A stretch of 64,000 nt of DNA from Sodalis ligni (GCF_016865525.2 NZ_CP075169.1:5084337-5148336); one strand, 5' to 3'; counted from the stretch's first letter, positions 1 through 10,355 are shown. The notes: generated by a model not told the origin, from the letters alone. Made by a program: numbers and translations.

Positions 1-932
1 ACATAGCGGTCGCCCACTTTCGCCCGCACAAACGGAATGCCCAGTTGCCTAAGGGCCAGTTCCAGCCCCATATTGCTCATCAGGGTGCCCACCACGCCGC
101 CGCTCAGCTGGCCCTGTCGCAGCTTTTCCCGGGCGATGATATAGAGGATCTGATCCCCATCCACCTTATTGCCGAGATGATCAATCATGATCACCCGATC
201 GCCGTCGCCGTCATAGGCGATACCCAGATCGGCTTTTTCGTCCAGTACACGCCGTTGCAATAACCGCACATCGGTGGCGCCGCACTCCTGGTTGATATTC
301 ATCCCGTCCGGCTGGCAGCCGATGGCCGTGACATCGGCCCCCAGCTCCCGCAGTACGCTGGGGGCGATGTGATAGGTAGCGCCGTTGGCGCAATCCACCA
401 CGATTTTCAGGCCTCGCAGGCTGCTGTTGCTGGGGAAGGTACCTTTGCAAAATTCAATATAGCGGCCGGCCGCATCGACGATGCGGCTGGCTTTACCCAG
501 TTCGGCGGACTCCACGCAGGTCAGGTTCTTTTCCAGCTCCGCTTCGATGGCTTCTTCCACCTCATCGGGTAACTTCGTGCCGTCTATGGAGAAAAACTTG
601 ATGCCGTTATCATAAAAGGGATTGTGGGAAGCGGAAATCACGATCCCCGCCTCGGCCCGGAACGTGCGCGTCAGATAAGCGATGGCGGGGGTCGGCATCG
701 GTCCGGTAAACGCGGCGGATAAACCCGCCGCCGCCAGACCGGCCTCCAGGGCGGATTCCAGCATGTAACCGGAGATTCGCGTATCCTTGCCGATGATAAT
801 CTTGCGCGATCCGTGGCGAGCCAGTACCTTGCCGGCGGCCCAGCCCAGTTTTAATACGAAATCCGGTGTGATGGGACTGTCCCCTACCTTGCCGCGAATA
901 CCGTCCGTTCCGAAGTATTTATGATTACTCAT
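1..932 (-). CDS. glmM: Phosphoglucosamine mutase GlmM (partial, C-terminus beyond left edge)
   Basis: GlmM interconverts glucosamine-6-phosphate and glucosamine-1-phosphate in the cytoplasm, feeding UDP-GlcNAc for peptidoglycan and LPS. The minus-strand frame starts [19 protein letters not shown], the usual family N-terminus. The phosphoserine loop reads [16 protein letters not shown] at about residue 100, and the metal loop DGDGDR follows near residue 240. About 310 of the usual roughly 445 residues are inside the window. The start ATG overlaps the folP stop by four bases (ATGA), so the two are translationally coupled as in other enterics. The protein is intact as far as it can be read. Confidence 0.96.
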   Translation of the reverse strand, partial: MSNHKYFGTDGIRGKVGDSPITPDFVLKLGWAAGKVLARHGSRKIIIGKDTRISGYMLESALEAGLAAAGLSAAFTGPMPTPAIAYLTRTFRAEAGIVISASHNPFYDNGIKFFSIDGTKLPDEVEEAIEAELEKNLTCVESAELGKASRIVDAAGRYIEFCKGTFPSNSSLRGLKIVVDCANGATYHIAPSVLRELGADVTAIGCQPDGMNINQECGATDVRLLQRRVLDEKADLGIAYDGDGDRVIMIDHLGNKVDGDQILYIIAREKLRQGQLSGGVVGTLMSNMGLELALRQLGIPFVRAKVGDRY

Positions 933-1774
933 ACAAATAGTGATTCCTTCGCTGAAAGAGTCGCTTTGACGATAAGCATCGCCTCAATGGTTTCTTTGAC
1001 ATCATGGACGCGGATAATACGGGCACCCTGCATGGCGGCGATGACCGCACAGGCCACGCTGCCGATGACGCGCTGCCCGGCAGGAGCCCCGGTCAGCTGC
1101 CCTACCATGGATTTGCGGGACATTCCCACCAGTATCGGCAACCCGAATTGGCTAAAATCAGCCAGCCGGGCCAGAAGTCGGTAATTATGCGCTGAATTCT
1201 TGCCAAAACCGAAGCCGGGGTCGAGGATCAGGCGATTTTTTTCAATGCCCGCCATCTGGCACTCGGCGATGCGCCGGACAAAAAAACGCTTCACGTCCTC
1301 CAGCACATCTTCATAATAAGGCGCCTGCTGCATGGTACGCGGCTCCCCCTGCATATGCATCAGACAGATGGGCAAGCCGCTGTCCCGGGCCGCCTCCATG
1401 GCGCCGGTTTCGCCCAGGGCGCGGATATCGTTAATCATGTGCGCCCCCGCCGCCGCGCTCTCCCGCATCACCAGGGCCCGGGAGGTATCCACCGAGATAA
1501 ATACCTCAAAGCGCCGCGCCAGCGCTTCCACCACCGGCAGCACCCGCTCGGCTTCTTCCTCGGCGCTGACCGCCGCAGCGCCGGGGCGGGTGGATTCGCC
1601 GCCGATATCGATAAGCGTAGCGCCGGCCTCGATCATCTCCTGGGCATGCTTTAGCGCCGCATCAAGATGGGTATAGCGCCCGCCGTCGGAGAAAGAGTCC
1701 GGAGTCACGTTAAGTATGCCCATGACCTGGGGCGTGCCGAGATCGAGCGTGCGCTGATTAACCATGAGTTGCAT
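929..1774 (-). CDS. folP: Dihydropteroate synthase
   Basis: FolP condenses p-aminobenzoate with 6-hydroxymethyl-dihydropterin pyrophosphate in folate synthesis and is the sulfonamide target. The 281-residue protein is a TIM barrel with the signatures [11 protein letters not shown] (from about residue 22) and GGESTRPGA (about 58), plus LDPGFGFGK and GMSRKSM. The length matches E. coli. The start ATG at 1774 is preceded by GGAGGG at good spacing. In E. coli the order is ftsH-folP-glmM. Here a 1.9-kb group II intron lies between ftsH and folP, so read-through from ftsH must cross the intron, and folP-glmM may rely on splicing or on a local promoter in 1775-1866 that I cannot pinpoint. Confidence 0.97.
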   Translation of the reverse strand: MQLMVNQRTLDLGTPQVMGILNVTPDSFSDGGRYTHLDAALKHAQEMIEAGATLIDIGGESTRPGAAAVSAEEEAERVLPVVEALARRFEVFISVDTSRALVMRESAAAGAHMINDIRALGETGAMEAARDSGLPICLMHMQGEPRTMQQAPYYEDVLEDVKRFFVRRIAECQMAGIEKNRLILDPGFGFGKNSAHNYRLLARLADFSQFGLPILVGMSRKSMVGQLTGAPAGQRVIGSVACAVIAAMQGARIIRVHDVKETIEAMLIVKATLSAKESLFV

Positions 1775-1866
1775 AGTGGGATCCCTCCATTTGGAAACCT
1801 ATGATAGCGGCATATCTTATCACTGTCCGGGCAAAAAGCCCGCCGGCCCCGTCTGATTGTCGCATA

Positions 1867-1937
1867 TCGAGTAGGAGGCGGTCTCATAACCGCCGTCCTC
1901 TCACACCACCGTACATACGGTTCCGTATACGGCGGTT
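1867..1937 (-). ncRNA. Group II intron catalytic domains V and VI
   Basis: Directly after the maturase stop codon the minus strand reads ACCGCCGTATACG, GAAC tetraloop, CGTATGTACGGTGGT, a bulged domain V hairpin. A CGC triplet sits where class C introns carry CGC instead of AGC. A second hairpin built from GGCGGT and ACCGCC arms follows (domain VI), and the element ends AT, consistent with the AY 3' splice rule. The branch-point adenosine cannot be assigned by eye. Confidence 0.75.
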
Positions 1938-3331
1938 CATTTACAACACTGGAACTGCCTGTGCAACTCCAGCAGCGATAACAGACCTGCGCGATCGAAG
2001 AGTTTCTTCGTCAACGTTTGATTCATATGACTCGCCCCCGCGTTCCACCAGGGTCCGCGCTGGTTCGTCGCCGATATCCACGCCCTTTCTTCGCTCAGGC
2101 CGCCTCTCATCAGCATCCTTGCTCTTGCGTACGGCCTTTTCCAATGCCGCCACATCAGGCAACGCAGTTTACGGCGTATCCAGCTATCCAACTCTTCCAG
2201 TATCCCTTTGACTTCGGTCAGCCGGAAGTAACTTATCCATCCCCGCAGCACCGGCGCAAGACCGCTGATCACCGCTTTCAGCGCTTTTGAACAGTTTCCC
2301 GTCGTCAGGCTGCGGATTTTATCCTTCAGTCTGACCACGCTGCTCGCGGCTATTTTCAGTCTGGCCTGCCTGTGCCATGTCAGGCTATATCCCAGGAACT
2401 TGCGTTCCCAGGGTCTGGCCACCGCGCTTTTATCTCGGTTCACCGTCAACCGGAGGTGCTTTTCCAGATACCGGCTTATCGAGTTCATCGCCTGTTCTCC
2501 CGCCTTGCGGCTGCTCACGTAGATATTACAGTCATCCGCATAACGGCAGAACCGGTGGCCCCTGCGCTCCAGTTCACGGTCAAGGTCGGTCAGCAGCAGG
2601 TTGGAGAGCAACGGCGATAACGGGCTGCCTTGCGGCATCCCTTCCCGCCGTTTTGTCACCACTTTGCCGCTGACCATGTCCGCTTCCAGATAACGCCTGA
2701 TGAGCCTGAGCAGTCTGACGTCTTTGATTTTGCGGCTTAGCCTCGACATCATGATGTCGTGGTTAACCCGGTCAAAGAACTTCTCCAGGTCCATATCCAC
2801 CACCCAGCGCCGGCCGCCTTGCACGTAGGCTTGTGCTTGGCGCACCGCCTGCCAGGCATTGCGGCCCGGTCTGAAGCCGTAGCTGGATTCGGAGAACTCA
2901 GGTTCATAATAGGGGGTAAGGTGTTGCTGGATAGCCTGCTGGATAAGCCGGTCCACCACCGTGGGAATACCCAGGACCCTGACTCCGCCGTTAAGCTTGG
3001 GCAGTTCGACCCGGCGTATCGCCTGCGGCAGGTAGCTTCCGTCCAGCAGGGCCGCTTTCACCGTCGGCCAGTGCCGTTTCAGCCAGTCTTTAAGTTCGCC
3101 GACGCCCAGGTTATCTACCCCTGCTGCGCCTTTATTCTCAAGTACCCGCTGATAGGCCAGCATCAGGTTATTGCGTGTTATCACCGCCTCGATTGACAAC
3201 GGGTGTTCCGCTTTCGTTTGCCCAGGTTTCGCCGTGCGTGTTTCAGCACCCATGGCAGGCTCCGGCGAATACTGTTCGCCTCCTCCTGTCCGGGCCGCAA
3301 TGTTTTGCGCTTGTGCCTCATCAATACGCAT
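1937..3331 (-). CDS. ltrA: Group II intron reverse transcriptase/maturase (class C type)
   Basis: The 464-residue intron-encoded protein makes cDNA of the intron RNA and assists splicing. An N-terminal tail of about 45 residues precedes RT motifs beginning NKGAAGVD, then SYGFRPGRNAW, DLEKFFDRVNHD, QGSPLSPLLSNLLL and the catalytic RYADDCNIYVSS. The maturase (GIIM) domain follows with WISYFRL and WIRRKLRCLMWRHWKRP. No HNH endonuclase follows, so insertion must use other priming, as in class C. The frame is open throughout and the catalytic YADD is intact, so the intron may still be active. A GGACAGG stretch precedes the ATG. The generic symbol ltrA is used by family convention only. Confidence 0.93.
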   Translation of the reverse strand: MRIDEAQAQNIAARTGGGEQYSPEPAMGAETRTAKPGQTKAEHPLSIEAVITRNNLMLAYQRVLENKGAAGVDNLGVGELKDWLKRHWPTVKAALLDGSYLPQAIRRVELPKLNGGVRVLGIPTVVDRLIQQAIQQHLTPYYEPEFSESSYGFRPGRNAWQAVRQAQAYVQGGRRWVVDMDLEKFFDRVNHDIMMSRLSRKIKDVRLLRLIRRYLEADMVSGKVVTKRREGMPQGSPLSPLLSNLLLTDLDRELERRGHRFCRYADDCNIYVSSRKAGEQAMNSISRYLEKHLRLTVNRDKSAVARPWERKFLGYSLTWHRQARLKIAASSVVRLKDKIRSLTTGNCSKALKAVISGLAPVLRGWISYFRLTEVKGILEELDSWIRRKLRCLMWRHWKRPYARARMLMRGGLSEERAWISATNQRGPWWNAGASHMNQTLTKKLFDRAGLLSLLELHRQFQCCK

Positions 3332-3791
3332 CGAGATAACCTGTCCTAATCACGGTTGTAGATGTTCAGCCCTTCGCGATGCCGGTTTTGCATCGCTACT
3401 ACGGCCTCGGCTGACTTCTGCACGTTCATCCCGTCGCCTCTCGGCGCGCGGTAGCACCAAGGCAAACGTGCAGATCTCCCGGGGTAATTCGCGCGACCTT
3501 CCTGCTTATGCCTGTCGGATATACGTCGCAGCGTTTCGTGCAAGTATCGGGCTTTGGCGATATTGGACGCCTTACCCCGCTGCGCCGCCTAATCCACTTC
3601 CTGTTCGTCAGGCCAGCATTTTGCCTTCGGCTTCCTTCAGATCCCGCCTCGCGGTGGGCACCCTTGCCGTTCGGCTAGCACTTCCCCTTGCCGGGTGTGC
3701 AGAGGACTTGCACCTCCAAGTCGCCCCTTGACCACCACAATCCAGGGACAGCGCCCGTCAAGGCGCTACGCGCCATGCCTGGCGCACCAAT

Positions 3792-3821
3792 AAAAAAGCC
3801 CCGGCGATTAGGCCGGGGCTT
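3792..3821 (-). terminator. Rho-independent terminator of ftsH, landing site of the intron
   Basis: On the minus strand a 10-bp stem AAGCCCCGGC/GCCGGGGCTT with a 6-base loop is followed by TTTTTT. It lies 36 bases past the ftsH stop. The group II intron begins 4-5 bases after the U-tract, so this hairpin doubles as the probable intron target. Confidence 0.88.
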
Positions 3822-3857
3822 CTAGGGATTGGCAACGTGCGCAGCCGGGACCGGTTG

Positions 3858-5804
3858 TTACGCCCGGTTATTGCCGAACTGTTCGGACATGGTATTGCCC
3901 GTCGGCGTATTGGGCTGATCCACCGGCGTCGGCGCTTTAGGCGTGCCGCCGTTATCGGAGGAGTGGTTGCTCGGCGAATCGTCCCATCCGGCGGGCGGAC
4001 GGACGGTTTTGCGTCCCATCAAATCATCGATTTGCGGCGCGTCGATGGTTTCATACTTCATCAGTGCATCTTTCATTGAATGCAGGATATCCATATTTTC
4101 CATCAGCAGCGTACGGGCGCGAGTGTAGTTGCGTTCAATCAGGGATTTCACTTCCTGGTCGATGATACGCGCCGTCTCGTCGGACATATGCTTGGCTTTC
4201 GCCACCGAACGGCCCAGGAAGACTTCGCCCTCCTCTTCGGCGTACAGCAAGGGTCCCAGCTTGTCGGAGAAGCCCCATTGGGTCACCATGTTACGGGCAA
4301 TGGAAGTGGCCACCTTGATATCATTGGAAGCGCCGGTGGAGACTTTCTGCGGTCCGTAAATGATCTCTTCCGCCAAACGGCCGCCGTACAGGGTGGAAAT
4401 CTGGCTTTCCAGCTTCTGGCGGCTGGCGCTGATGGCATCTCCTTCCGGCAGGAAGAACGTGACGCCCAGCGCGCGTCCGCGCGGAATAATGGTAACTTTG
4501 TGAACCGGATCATGCTCGGGCACCAGACGGCCGATAATGGCGTGGCCCGCTTCATGATAGGCGGTGGACTCCTTCTGCGCTTCCGTCATCACCATGGAAC
4601 GGCGTTCAGCGCCCATCATGATTTTGTCCTTGGCTTTTTCAAACTCCACCATGGACACCACGCGCTTGCTGCCGCGGGCGGCGAACAACGCGGCTTCATT
4701 CACCAGGTTGGCCAAATCGGCGCCGGAGAAACCCGGAGTACCGCGCGCAATCACGGAAGGATCCATATCCGTGGATAACGGCACGCGGCGCATATGCACT
4801 TTCAGAATCTGTTCACGGCCGCGGACATCCGGCAAACCCACCACCACCTGGCGGTCAAAACGTCCGGGGCGCAGCAAAGCCGGGTCCAGCACGTCGGGAC
4901 GGTTGGTGGCGGCAATCACGATAATGCCTTCGTTGCCTTCGAAGCCGTCCATTTCCACCAGCATCTGGTTCAGCGTTTGCTCACGTTCGTCATGACCGCC
5001 GCCGAGGCCGGCGCCGCGCTGGCGACCCACCGCATCGATTTCATCGATGAAGATGATGCAGGGAGCGGCCTTCTTGGCCTGTTCGAACATATCGCGCACA
5101 CGGGATGCGCCGACGCCGACGAACATTTCCACGAAATCCGAACCGGAGATGGTGAAGAACGGCACTTTCGCTTCACCGGCGATGGCTTTCGCCAGCAGGG
5201 TTTTACCTGTCCCCGGCGGGCCCACCATCAGCACGCCTTTCGGAATTTTCCCACCCAGCTTCTGGAAGCGGCTCGGCTCGCGGAGATAATCCACCAGTTC
5301 GCTGACTTCTTCTTTTGCTTCGTCACAGCCCGCCACGTCGGCAAAGGTTGTTTTGATCTGATCCTCAGTGAGCATCCGGGCCTTGCTTTTGCCGAAGGAC
5401 ATCGCCCCCTTGCCGCCGCCGCCCTGCATTTGCCGCATGAAGAAGATCCAGACGCCAATCAGCAACAGCATCGGGAACCAGGAAATGAATATAGAGGCCA
5501 GCAGGCTCGGTTCTTCCGGCGGCTCACCGACAACTTTAACATTCTTGGTCAGCAGGGAATCCAGTAACCGCGGGTCATTGACCGGGATATACGTGGTGTA
5601 ACGGTTACTGTCTTTCCTGGTAACGGTAATCTCACGCCCGTTAATACGCGCTTCCCTAATCTGATCCTGATTCAATTCAGACATAAAGGTAGTGTAATCC
5701 ACCTTACGGCCATTGGACTCGCTGGGCCCGAAGCTCTGAAATACAGACATCAGCACTACCGCGATGACCAACCAGAGAATCAGGTTTTTCGCCATGTCAC
5801 TCAA
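3858..5804 (-). CDS. ftsH: ATP-dependent membrane zinc protease FtsH (HflB)
   Basis: FtsH is a hexameric inner-membrane AAA+ protease that degrades LpxC, sigma-32 and unassembled membrane proteins. It has two membrane segments (about residues 8-24 and 105-123) around a periplasmic domain. Walker A is GPPGTGKT (about 195), Walker B is IIFIDEID, and the second region of homology includes [17 protein letters not shown]. The zinc site is HEAGH near 417. The length is 648 residues with the usual glycine/proline-rich tail. The frame can start at TTG (5804, GAGG seven bases upstream) or at the internal ATG giving MAKNLILW (5795), and both forms are used in E. coli annotation. It follows rlmE by 46 bases and is probably co-transcribed with it. 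Its regulators hflK/hflC are at 53662-55953. Confidence 0.98.
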   Translation of the reverse strand: MSDMAKNLILWLVIAVVLMSVFQSFGPSESNGRKVDYTTFMSELNQDQIREARINGREITVTRKDSNRYTTYIPVNDPRLLDSLLTKNVKVVGEPPEEPSLLASIFISWFPMLLLIGVWIFFMRQMQGGGGKGAMSFGKSKARMLTEDQIKTTFADVAGCDEAKEEVSELVDYLREPSRFQKLGGKIPKGVLMVGPPGTGKTLLAKAIAGEAKVPFFTISGSDFVEMFVGVGASRVRDMFEQAKKAAPCIIFIDEIDAVGRQRGAGLGGGHDEREQTLNQMLVEMDGFEGNEGIIVIAATNRPDVLDPALLRPGRFDRQVVVGLPDVRGREQILKVHMRRVPLSTDMDPSVIARGTPGFSGADLANLVNEAALFAARGSKRVVSMVEFEKAKDKIMMGAERRSMVMTEAQKESTAYHEAGHAIIGRLVPEHDPVHKVTIIPRGRALGVTFFLPEGDAISASRQKLESQISTLYGGRLAEEIIYGPQKVSTGASNDIKVATSIARNMVTQWGFSDKLGPLLYAEEEGEVFLGRSVAKAKHMSDETARIIDQEVKSLIERNYTRARTLLMENMDILHSMKDALMKYETIDAPQIDDLMGRKTVRPPAGWDDSPSNHSSDNGGTPKAPTPVDQPNTPTGNTMSEQFGNNRA

Positions 5805-5850
5805 GGGATTAACCTCATATTACAACGGTGTTAACAATTAGCGTAGGGTA

Positions 5851-6480
5851 CTATACTTTGCGCCCTGTCGCCACAATGTACACTTCTCGCGAACGTGCGC
5901 GGGAAGCGTCTGGCTTACGAATCTTTACCTTCGTAAATAGGGAGCGAATTTCCCGCAGGTATTCATCAAAACCTTCTCCCTGAAAGACTTTAACCAGAAA
6001 ACTGCCGCCTGGTGCCAGCACATCCCGACCCATCTCCAATGCCAATTCCGCTAAATACATGGCTTTGGGAATATCGACAGCCGGGGTACCGCTCATATTC
6101 GGCGCCATGTCGGACATGACCACCTGAATTTTTCCTTCGCCTACTCTCTCCAGCAACGCTTTTAATACCAGAGGATCGCGAAAGTCGCCCTGCAGAAAAT
6201 CAACGCCCACAATCGGATCCATGGGGAGAATATCACAGGCGATGATACGCCCTTTTTTACCAATTTGCGTGGCGACATATTGCGACCAGCCGCCGGGCGC
6301 GGCGCCTAAATCCACCACGGCCATGTCCTGTTTGAAAAGCCGGTCGCCCTGCTGTATTTCTTCAAGTTTAAACCAGGCACGGGAACGCAGTCCTTTTTTT
6401 TGTGCCTCAAGTACATATTTATCGCTAAAGTGTTCCTGTAGCCACCGACTTGAGCTGCCGGAACGCTTTTTGGTGGTCAT
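5851..6480 (-). CDS. rlmE: 23S rRNA 2'-O-ribose U2552 methyltransferase RlmE (RrmJ/FtsJ)
   Basis: RlmE methylates the 2'-OH of U2552 in the A-loop of 23S rRNA on the 50S subunit. The Rossmann methyltransferase fold shows the SAM motif [15 protein letters not shown] near residue 55, then [15 protein letters not shown] and [13 protein letters not shown]. The K-D-K-E catalytic set (about K38, D124, K164, E199) is present in [11 protein letters not shown] and [10 protein letters not shown]. The ATG at 6480 gives 209 residues, the same length as E. coli. A TTG four codons upstream is less likely. It is divergent from yhbY. Confidence 0.97.
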   Translation of the reverse strand: MTTKKRSGSSSRWLQEHFSDKYVLEAQKKGLRSRAWFKLEEIQQGDRLFKQDMAVVDLGAAPGGWSQYVATQIGKKGRIIACDILPMDPIVGVDFLQGDFRDPLVLKALLERVGEGKIQVVMSDMAPNMSGTPAVDIPKAMYLAELALEMGRDVLAPGGSFLVKVFQGEGFDEYLREIRSLFTKVKIRKPDASRARSREVYIVATGRKV

Positions 6481-6626
6481 TTTATTATCCAACTATCCTG
6501 AAAGTGGGGCATTGGTGAAGGAATGAGGCACTCTTGCGCCGGATACAATCACGACCGATTTGGTGATAATCATGAGATGGCGGTAGAATGTGCCGTTTTC
6601 AATCCCAACGTAAGCAAAAAAGACAA

Positions 6627-6920
6627 ATGAATCTGAACAACAAGCAAAAACAGCACCTGAAAGGTCTGGCGCATCTGCTCAAACCCGTCGTCATGCTGGG
6701 CAATAACGGCCTGACGGAAGGCGTTCTGGCGGAAATCGAGCAAGCCATTGAGCATCATGAGCTGATCAAAATCAAAATCGCCGCCGAAGAACGCGACACC
6801 AAAAAGCTCATAGCCGATGCCATCGTGCGCGAGACCGGTGCCGTCTGCGTTCAGATTATCGGCAGCATCCTGGTACTCTACCGTCCGGCCAAGGAGCGAA
6901 AAATCACTTTACCGCGCTGA
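6627..6920 (+). CDS. yhbY: CRM-domain ribosome assembly factor YhbY
   Basis: YhbY is a small KH-like CRM-domain RNA-binding protein associated with pre-50S particles. The 97 residues from MNLNNKQKQHLKGLAH to ERKITLPR match E. coli YhbY in length and sequence, including the GNNGLTEGV loop that resembles the GxxG motif of the fold. The frame extends 13 codons upstream, but conservation begins at the ATG at 6627. It is divergent from rlmE and convergent with greA. Confidence 0.95.
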   Translation: MNLNNKQKQHLKGLAHLLKPVVMLGNNGLTEGVLAEIEQAIEHHELIKIKIAAEERDTKKLIADAIVRETGAVCVQIIGSILVLYRPAKERKITLPR

Positions 6921-6962
6921 CCCTATTGCCGCATCTGCAAAGGTGCCATGCTCTTTAATGCA

Positions 6963-6989
6963 GGAAAAGGCCGCTTACGGCCTTTTTCC
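6963..6989. terminator. Bidirectional terminator between yhbY and greA
   Basis: The arms GGAAAAGGCCG and CGGCCTTTTTCC enclose a 4-base loop. The T-rich arm serves yhbY on the plus strand. The complementary arm gives TTTTCC for greA on the minus strand, so the hairpin can end both convergent transcripts. Confidence 0.75.
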
Positions 6990-7037
6990 TTTCTTTACAA
7001 TTCTTCTTACCTGTCATATCTGCGAGCGCAATTGCCC

Positions 7038-7514
7038 TTACAGATATTCAACTTTCTGGATTTCGTATTCCACATCGCCGCCGGGCGTCCGGATAAGCGC
7101 AACGTCGCCCTCTTCCTTTCCCACCAGGCCGCGGGCCATCGGTGAATTGATGGAAATAAGATTATGTTTGAAATCCGCTTCGTCGTCGCCGACGATACGG
7201 TAGGTCAGCTCTTCTTCGTTTTCCAGGTTCAGAATGCTCACCGTACTGCCGAATATTACCCGGCCGTTAGCCGACATTTTGGTGACGTCGATAATCTGGG
7301 CATTGGATAATTTCGCCTCGATTTCCTGGATACGTCCTTCACAAAACTCTTGTTGCTCACGTGCGGCGTGGTATTCCGCATTTTCTTTCAAATCGCCGTG
7401 TTCACGGGCATCGGCGATGGCTCTGATGATTTCCGGGCGACGAACGCTTTTCAACAATTCAAGCTCTTCCCGTAATTTTTCAGCACCACGCAAGGTCATA
7501 GGAACTGGAGTCAT
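7038..7514 (-). CDS. greA: Transcription elongation factor GreA
   Basis: GreA enters the RNA polymerase secondary channel and stimulates cleavage of backtracked RNA. It has 158 residues: an N-terminal antiparallel coiled coil (about 1-75, with [16 protein letters not shown] carrying the acidic tip residues) and a C-terminal FKBP-like domain with NPISPxA-like [16 protein letters not shown] longer upstream extension in the same frame is unconserved. The ATG at 7514 follows AGAGG and gives the E. coli length. It is divergent from dacB across 268 bases that must hold both promoters, and E. coli greA is known for leader transcripts in this gap. Confidence 0.97.
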   Translation of the reverse strand: MTPVPMTLRGAEKLREELELLKSVRRPEIIRAIADAREHGDLKENAEYHAAREQQEFCEGRIQEIEAKLSNAQIIDVTKMSANGRVIFGSTVSILNLENEEELTYRIVGDDEADFKHNLISINSPMARGLVGKEEGDVALIRTPGGDVEYEIQKVEYL

Positions 7515-7782
7515 GGCAATACCTCTGAAATTCATCCTGCTAAGCTTCCCACCTTCAAGACATGCCGTATTCTTGACATGACTTACAGTAGTCACGGCGC
7601 TATGGTTTACGCCACTACCTAAGCGGAAAGCAAAAAAATCCTGACCTGAGGAAAAATTCCAGGCCGGGGCAATTTGCATTTTGATACGTATTTTAACCCA
7701 GAGTTCCTCATGGGTCATCGTTTACTTTAACCCTGTTTGCACCGTAGTATGGCAGCACGTTACATTGCCTTTGCCAAAAATT

Positions 7783-9216
7783 ATGCGTTTTTCACGTTTG
7801 CTTATAGGACTCACCAGCGTTTTCATGCTCTGTGCACAGGCGACGCCGGTTGAAAATTACATGGAATCATTGCCCGATGGCGCAAATTTGGCGTTAATTG
7901 TGCAAAAAATCGGCGCAACCGCCCCCGCCATCGACTTTCACAGCCAGCAAATGGCGCTGCCCGCCAGTACGCAAAAAGTGATTACCGCTCTGGCGGCGTT
8001 ATTGCAGTTAGGCCCTGATTATCGTTTCACCACCACCCTGGAAAGTTACGGCCCGGTCACAAACGGGGTTTTGCATGGAAATCTGGTGGCCCGCTTCGGC
8101 GGCGACCCTACCCTGACCCGCCAGCAGCTGCGCAATATGGTTGCCGGACTGCGCAAGCAGGGTATTCGGCAGATCTCGGGGGATCTGATCATCGATACGT
8201 CGGTTTTCGCCAGCCACGACAAAGCCCCCGGCTGGCCGTGGAATGATCTGACCGAATGCTTCAGCGCCCCGCCGGGAGCAGCGATTGTCGATCGGAACTG
8301 TTTTTCCGTTTCACTTTACAGCGGCCAGAAAACCGGCGATACCGCCTTTATCCGCGTGGCGTCTTATTACCCGGTGCAGATGTTCAGCCAGGTGCGTACC
8401 CTGGAAAAGGGATCCCCCGATGCGCAATATTGCGAGCTTGACGTGGTGCCGGGGGAACTGAACCGGTTTACCCTGACCGGCTGCATGCCCCAGCGGGCGG
8501 AGCCTTTGCCGCTGGCCTTCGCCATCCAGGACGGCGCCAGTTATGCCGGCGCCATCCTGAAAGATGAACTGCAGCAGGCTGACATCAGCATCAGCGGCAC
8601 CCTCCGGCGCCAAACCAATCCCACAGCCGCCGGTACGGTGCTGGCGCAGGCCTATTCCGCCCCGCTGCACGATCTGCTGCGGATCATGCTGAAAAAATCC
8701 GACAACATGATAGCCGACACGGTTTTTCGCACCATCGGCCACGAGCGCTTCAAAGTGCCCGGCACCTGGCGCGCCGGTTCGGACGCAGTGCGGCAGATCC
8801 TGCGCCAGCAGGCCGGCATCGATTTGGGCAACACCATCCAGGTGGACGGTTCGGGATTATCCCGCCACGACCTGCTCTCGCCGGCGACCATGATGCAGGT
8901 GCTACAATACATCGGCCAGCACGATCAAACGCTGAATTTCATCTCTATGCTGCCGCTGGCGGGCTATGACGGAACGCTGATGTATCGCGCCGGCTTGCAT
9001 GAGGCGGGCGTGGACGGCAAGGTCTCGGCAAAAACCGGCTCCTTGCAGGGCGTCTATAACCTGGCGGGCTTTATCACCACCGCCAGCGGTCAGCGGATGG
9101 CGTTTGTGCAATATCTTTCGGGTTACGCGGTGCCGCCGCAGGATCAAAAAGATCGCCGCATTCCGCTGGTGCGATTTGAAAGCCGCTTGTATAAAGACAT
9201 CTATCAGAATAACTGA
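7783..9216 (+). CDS. dacB: Penicillin-binding protein 4 (D-Ala-D-Ala carboxypeptidase/endopeptidase)
   Basis: PBP4 is a periplasmic peptidoglycan hydrolase that removes terminal D-alanine and cuts cross-links. The signal peptide (MRFSRLLIGL to about residue 20, ending AQA) is followed by the catalytic S62-T-Q-K65, the SDN motif in KKSDNMIAD (about 306) and the KTG motif in SAKTGSLQG (about 417). The 477 residues equal E. coli PBP4. The frame is open 34 codons upstream, but the start at 7783 provides the conserved signal peptide. It stands alone on the plus strand with the sugar island following. Confidence 0.97.
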   Translation: MRFSRLLIGLTSVFMLCAQATPVENYMESLPDGANLALIVQKIGATAPAIDFHSQQMALPASTQKVITALAALLQLGPDYRFTTTLESYGPVTNGVLHGNLVARFGGDPTLTRQQLRNMVAGLRKQGIRQISGDLIIDTSVFASHDKAPGWPWNDLTECFSAPPGAAIVDRNCFSVSLYSGQKTGDTAFIRVASYYPVQMFSQVRTLEKGSPDAQYCELDVVPGELNRFTLTGCMPQRAEPLPLAFAIQDGASYAGAILKDELQQADISISGTLRRQTNPTAAGTVLAQAYSAPLHDLLRIMLKKSDNMIADTVFRTIGHERFKVPGTWRAGSDAVRQILRQQAGIDLGNTIQVDGSGLSRHDLLSPATMMQVLQYIGQHDQTLNFISMLPLAGYDGTLMYRAGLHEAGVDGKVSAKTGSLQGVYNLAGFITTASGQRMAFVQYLSGYAVPPQDQKDRRIPLVRFESRLYKDIYQNN

Positions 9217-9235
9217 TGCCGGCCATAGCACCGGG

Positions 9236-10232
9236 TCACATCAGTTTACCGCGAATGATCACTTTGCTGGGCTTAACACCCGCATCAGTGGCCCTTCTGA
9301 TGGCCAGATTCAGCGCCTGATAGGCAATTTCATTGGTATTATGGGCGATGCACGGGAAACTGAACCCATAAATATCTGCATCGGGTATTTCGTCAATACT
9401 GAGCAGCGAGACGTCTTTTGCGGTGTGAGTTTATGGTCAATACAGGATTTTATGATGCCCAGGAAATCTGGCTATTGGTACCGACAAAATAGTCCGGCAA
9501 AGGGCTGGTTTCAATATACCGGCTGGCGGCCCGATAAGCCGGCATCATGTAAAAGTCGGCATGCAATATGTCCAGACGCTCAATGGCTCCCTGTAATGCC
9601 GCGCTGACTCCAATGATGCGATCCCGCGATACGTTTGAGTCTTTTGGTCCGGAAACCACCACCACATGTTTAACCTGTTTGGACAGCAGGTAACGGCCGG
9701 CCTGGAGCCCGCAGTCAAGGTTATCGATATACACGCCGCTGCAGTGCCTGGCACTGAGATCCCGATCCACCAACACCACCGGGATGTCCAGCGTTTCCAG
9801 CCGTTTTAAATAAGCGGGATGGTACGACCTGTCGGAAGAAATAACGGAAAGAATGATAGCATCGACGCCGTAGCCGATGAGCTTGTCAATGATGCGGTTT
9901 TCTATTTCCTGCGACTCAAAGGAATCGTAAATCAGGGTATCATATCCTGCCTTGTGCGCCTCCAGCGTCATTTCCCTGGCCAGTTGCCCAAAGAAAGGAT
10001 GGCTCATGTCGGGATTGACGATCCCGATGGTTTTGCTGGCGTTGGCCCGCAGGATCCGGGCCGCGGCATTGACGATGTAACCCATGCTTTCAGCCGCGGC
10101 CAGGACGCGTTTCAACGTGTCGGGATGGACTTTTTCCGGATGCGTGAAAGCTCTGGAGACAGTGATTCTGCTCACATTTAATCGAGCCGCAACGCTCTCC
10201 AGCGTTACTTTTTCAAGTCGGGATGCAGCCAT
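9236..10232 (-). pseudogene. LacI-family sugar regulator, disrupted by two frameshifts
   Basis: The first about 258 residues form a normal LacI repressor: HTH with VTLESVAARLNVSRITVSRAF, hinge, and a ligand-binding core including IGIVNPDMSHPFFGQLAREM. Around 9461-9467 the frame is lost and a stop follows at 9450. The coding sense resumes in another frame (GIIKSCIDHKLTPQK) and shifts again at 9415-9420 to give DVSLLSIDEIPDADIYGF through to VIIRGKL and a stop at 9236. Two one-base deletions account for everything, so this is a recent loss or an assembly error. It probably regulated the neighbouring sugar operon. The start at 10232 (MAASRLEK) is chosen by family alignment. Confidence 0.85.
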
Positions 10233-10355
10233 AAGGCACCCCAAAGTCTAAGCAATCATTTTGCATTTTGCATCACACATCCGTCTTAATATCGACGCCG
10301 ACCATTTGTTTTACGTTAAACTTCTTTACCTGCTCATAACACGCGAGGACAGTAC

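Larger units (their letters stand above)
1867..3787 (-). mobile_element. Group IIC intron (about 1.92 kb) inserted behind the ftsH terminator
   Basis: The minus strand begins GTGCGCC at 3787, matching the GUGYG 5' splice consensus. About 450 bases of ribozyme domains I-III follow (3332-3787), including a GGAGGTGCAAGTCCTC-type segment typical of domain I. Then comes the reverse transcriptase gene in domain IV, and domains V/VI end in CTCGAT near 1867. The 5' end lies only 4-5 bases past the U-tract of the ftsH terminator. Class C introns are known to insert directly downstream of Rho-independent terminators in this orientation. The protein lacks an HNH endonuclease, also as in class C. The 3' boundary is accurate to a few bases only. 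The element looks full length. Confidence 0.88.

Noticed and set aside
1855..1885. GGGC-TTTTT-GCCC hairpin just past the intron 3' end as a terminator
   Set aside because: The T-run is in the loop, not after the stem, so it would not terminate transcription.
3171..3731. Open frame of 186 codons on the plus strand over the intron 5' part
   Set aside because: It lies over structured ribozyme sequence and the maturase N-terminus; no homology is visible.
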